The position numbers and the translations under genes were made by a program. The notes beneath the pieces are model-generated. The model searched no databases. It saw only the letters and a program-made list of their open reading frames with translations, and had not been told where the DNA came from. DNA of 64,000 nt from a bacterium Scap17 (lineage in GTDB: Bacteria; Pseudomonadota; Gammaproteobacteria; Pseudomonadales; Halomonadaceae), in assembly GCA_013376735.1 (NCBI GenBank), contig VINJ01000001.1:2170001-2234000 (forward strand), read 5' to 3'. Within the stretch, counting starts at the first letter, position 1; every line of letters begins with the position of its first letter. Shown piece after piece: positions 62,974 through 64,000 of this stretch.

Positions 62974-63867
62974 ATGAAAAAACTGCTCACCTCCACGCTG
63001 ACCACCGCCATCACTGCCGCAGGCCTGAGCATGATGCCGGTACAATCCGCCATGGCCGACAAGATCGCGCTGGTGGTCTCGACGCTGAACAACCCGTTCT
63101 TCGTCAGCCTCCAGCAGGGTGCCAAGGACAAGGCCGAGGAACTGGGCCACGAACTGATCGTGCTGGATTCCGGCGATGACGCTGCGCGTGAGCTGTCCAA
63201 CGTCGAGGACGCCCTGTCCCGCGGCGTCGATCTGCTGCTGATCAACCCGACCGACTCCGATGCCGTGGTCTCAAGCGTGCGCACCGCCAATGGCCGTGAT
63301 GTGCCGGTGGTGACACTGGATCGTAGCGCCAACGGCGGTCGCGTCGCGGCGCACGTCGCCTCCGACAACGTCGCCGGTGGCGAACTGGCAGGCAATTTCA
63401 TCGCCGAGAAACTCGCAGGCAAGGGTGAAATCGTGCAGCTGGAAGGCGTCGCCGGCGCCTCGGCCACGCGTGATCGCGGTGAAGGCTTCATGAAGGCCAT
63501 CGACGGCCAGTCAGGCCTCAGCCTGGTGGCCACTCAGCCGGCCAACTTCAATCGCACCCAGGGCCTGAACGTGATGGAAAACCTGCTGCAGGCGCACCCG
63601 GGCGTGAATGCCGTGTTCGCCCAGAACGACGAGATGGCGCTGGGCGCCCAGCGTGCCTTGCAGGCCGCCGGCAAGGACACCCTGCTGGTCGGCTTCGATG
63701 GCACCGATGAAGGCATCAAGGCCGTGCAGGCCGGCAAGATGGACGCCACCGTCGCCCAGCAGCCGGCGCTGATCGGCAGCCTCGGCGTCGATACCGCCGA
63801 CAAGCTGCTCAAGGACGAGGACGTCGAGAAGACCATCTCCGTGCCGCTCAAGCTGATCACCGAATAA
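62974..63867 (+). CDS. rbsB: D-ribose periplasmic binding protein
   Basis: 297 residues, AAAGGA upstream. Signal peptide [20 protein letters not shown] ending before [33 protein letters not shown], the usual mature start of Rbs[15 protein letters not shown] and [15 protein letters not shown] are ribose-binding hinge motifs. It captures ribose for RbsAC. Last gene of the operon, followed by a terminator. Confidence 0.96.
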   Translation: MKKLLTSTLTTAITAAGLSMMPVQSAMADKIALVVSTLNNPFFVSLQQGAKDKAEELGHELIVLDSGDDAARELSNVEDALSRGVDLLLINPTDSDAVVSSVRTANGRDVPVVTLDRSANGGRVAAHVASDNVAGGELAGNFIAEKLAGKGEIVQLEGVAGASATRDRGEGFMKAIDGQSGLSLVATQPANFNRTQGLNVMENLLQAHPGVNAVFAQNDEMALGAQRALQAAGKDTLLVGFDGTDEGIKAVQAGKMDATVAQQPALIGSLGVDTADKLLKDEDVEKTISVPLKLITE

Positions 63868-63907
63868 GCGATCCCACGGCTCACGCCGCCTGCATCGCGA
63901 AACAGGA

Positions 63908-63932
63908 CGCCGGCCACTGGCCGGCGTTTTTT
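63908..63932 (+). terminator. Terminator of the rbs operon
   Basis: A GC-rich stem (CGCCGGCC pairing with GGCCGGCG, loop of A, C and T bases) followed by six T. After it, up to the window end, no gene is seen. Confidence 0.92.
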
Positions 63933-64000
63933 CGTCTTCCCATCAATGGCGTGTCTTGCTCGCCCTGCAGGGCCAGTGACGCCCGCTCGACTTTCATCAT

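Overview
The window looks like a chromosomal segment of a GC-rich marine or halophilic gammaproteobacterium. Protein flavour and gene order point to the Halomonadaceae (Halomonas/Cobetia type). That placement is inference from gene content, because no rRNA or other marker is present. No mobile element, CRISPR array, tRNA or rRNA was seen.

Positions 1-7,500 hold a galactoside-use block on the + strand: the 3' end of a KDPGal aldolase (dgoA type), an SMP-30 lactonase-like protein, a GH36 alpha-galactosidase, a GH42 beta-galactosidase and, after a strong terminator, a GntP-type permease. Positions 7,600-12,000 hold a small unknown gene and, on the - strand, a DUF1656 / HlyD-family / FUSC efflux set of aaeXAB layout. 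Positions 12,100-15,250 encode a TRAP transporter (dctP-dctQ-dctM order), and 15,855-17,456 an MFS transporter with a long acidic tail.

Positions 17,650-59,450 are an almost complete flagellar regulon: fliA, fliC, fliE, fliFGHIJKLMNOPQR, flgBCDEFGHIJ with flgKL, flgA, flgMN, flhB-flhA-flhE, motAB, flhDC, a FliK-like gene whose C-terminus resembles the small FlhB paralogue FhlB, and fliD-fliS-fliT. Control is of the enterobacterial type (FlhDC, then FliA/FlgM); no sigma-54 flagellar activator, flhF or flhG is seen. Five FliA (sigma-28) promoters can be read directly, before fliC, flgMN, motAB, flgKL and fliDST. All have the same 15-nt spacing. Chemotaxis genes are absent.

Positions 59,700-63,870 carry rbsD-rbsA-rbsC-rbsB (ribose uptake) behind a perfect 16-bp LacI-type operator and ending in a terminator; rbsK and rbsR are not present.

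The most unusual features are: (1) the FliK-like/FhlB-like protein; (2) many short tandem duplications (7-23 bp period, most often 15 bp) at gene 3' ends, across stop codons and in intergenic gaps; (3) a 21-bp near-identical direct repeat in the gap between dctP and the MFS gene; and (4) a long AT-rich leader upstream of flhDC.
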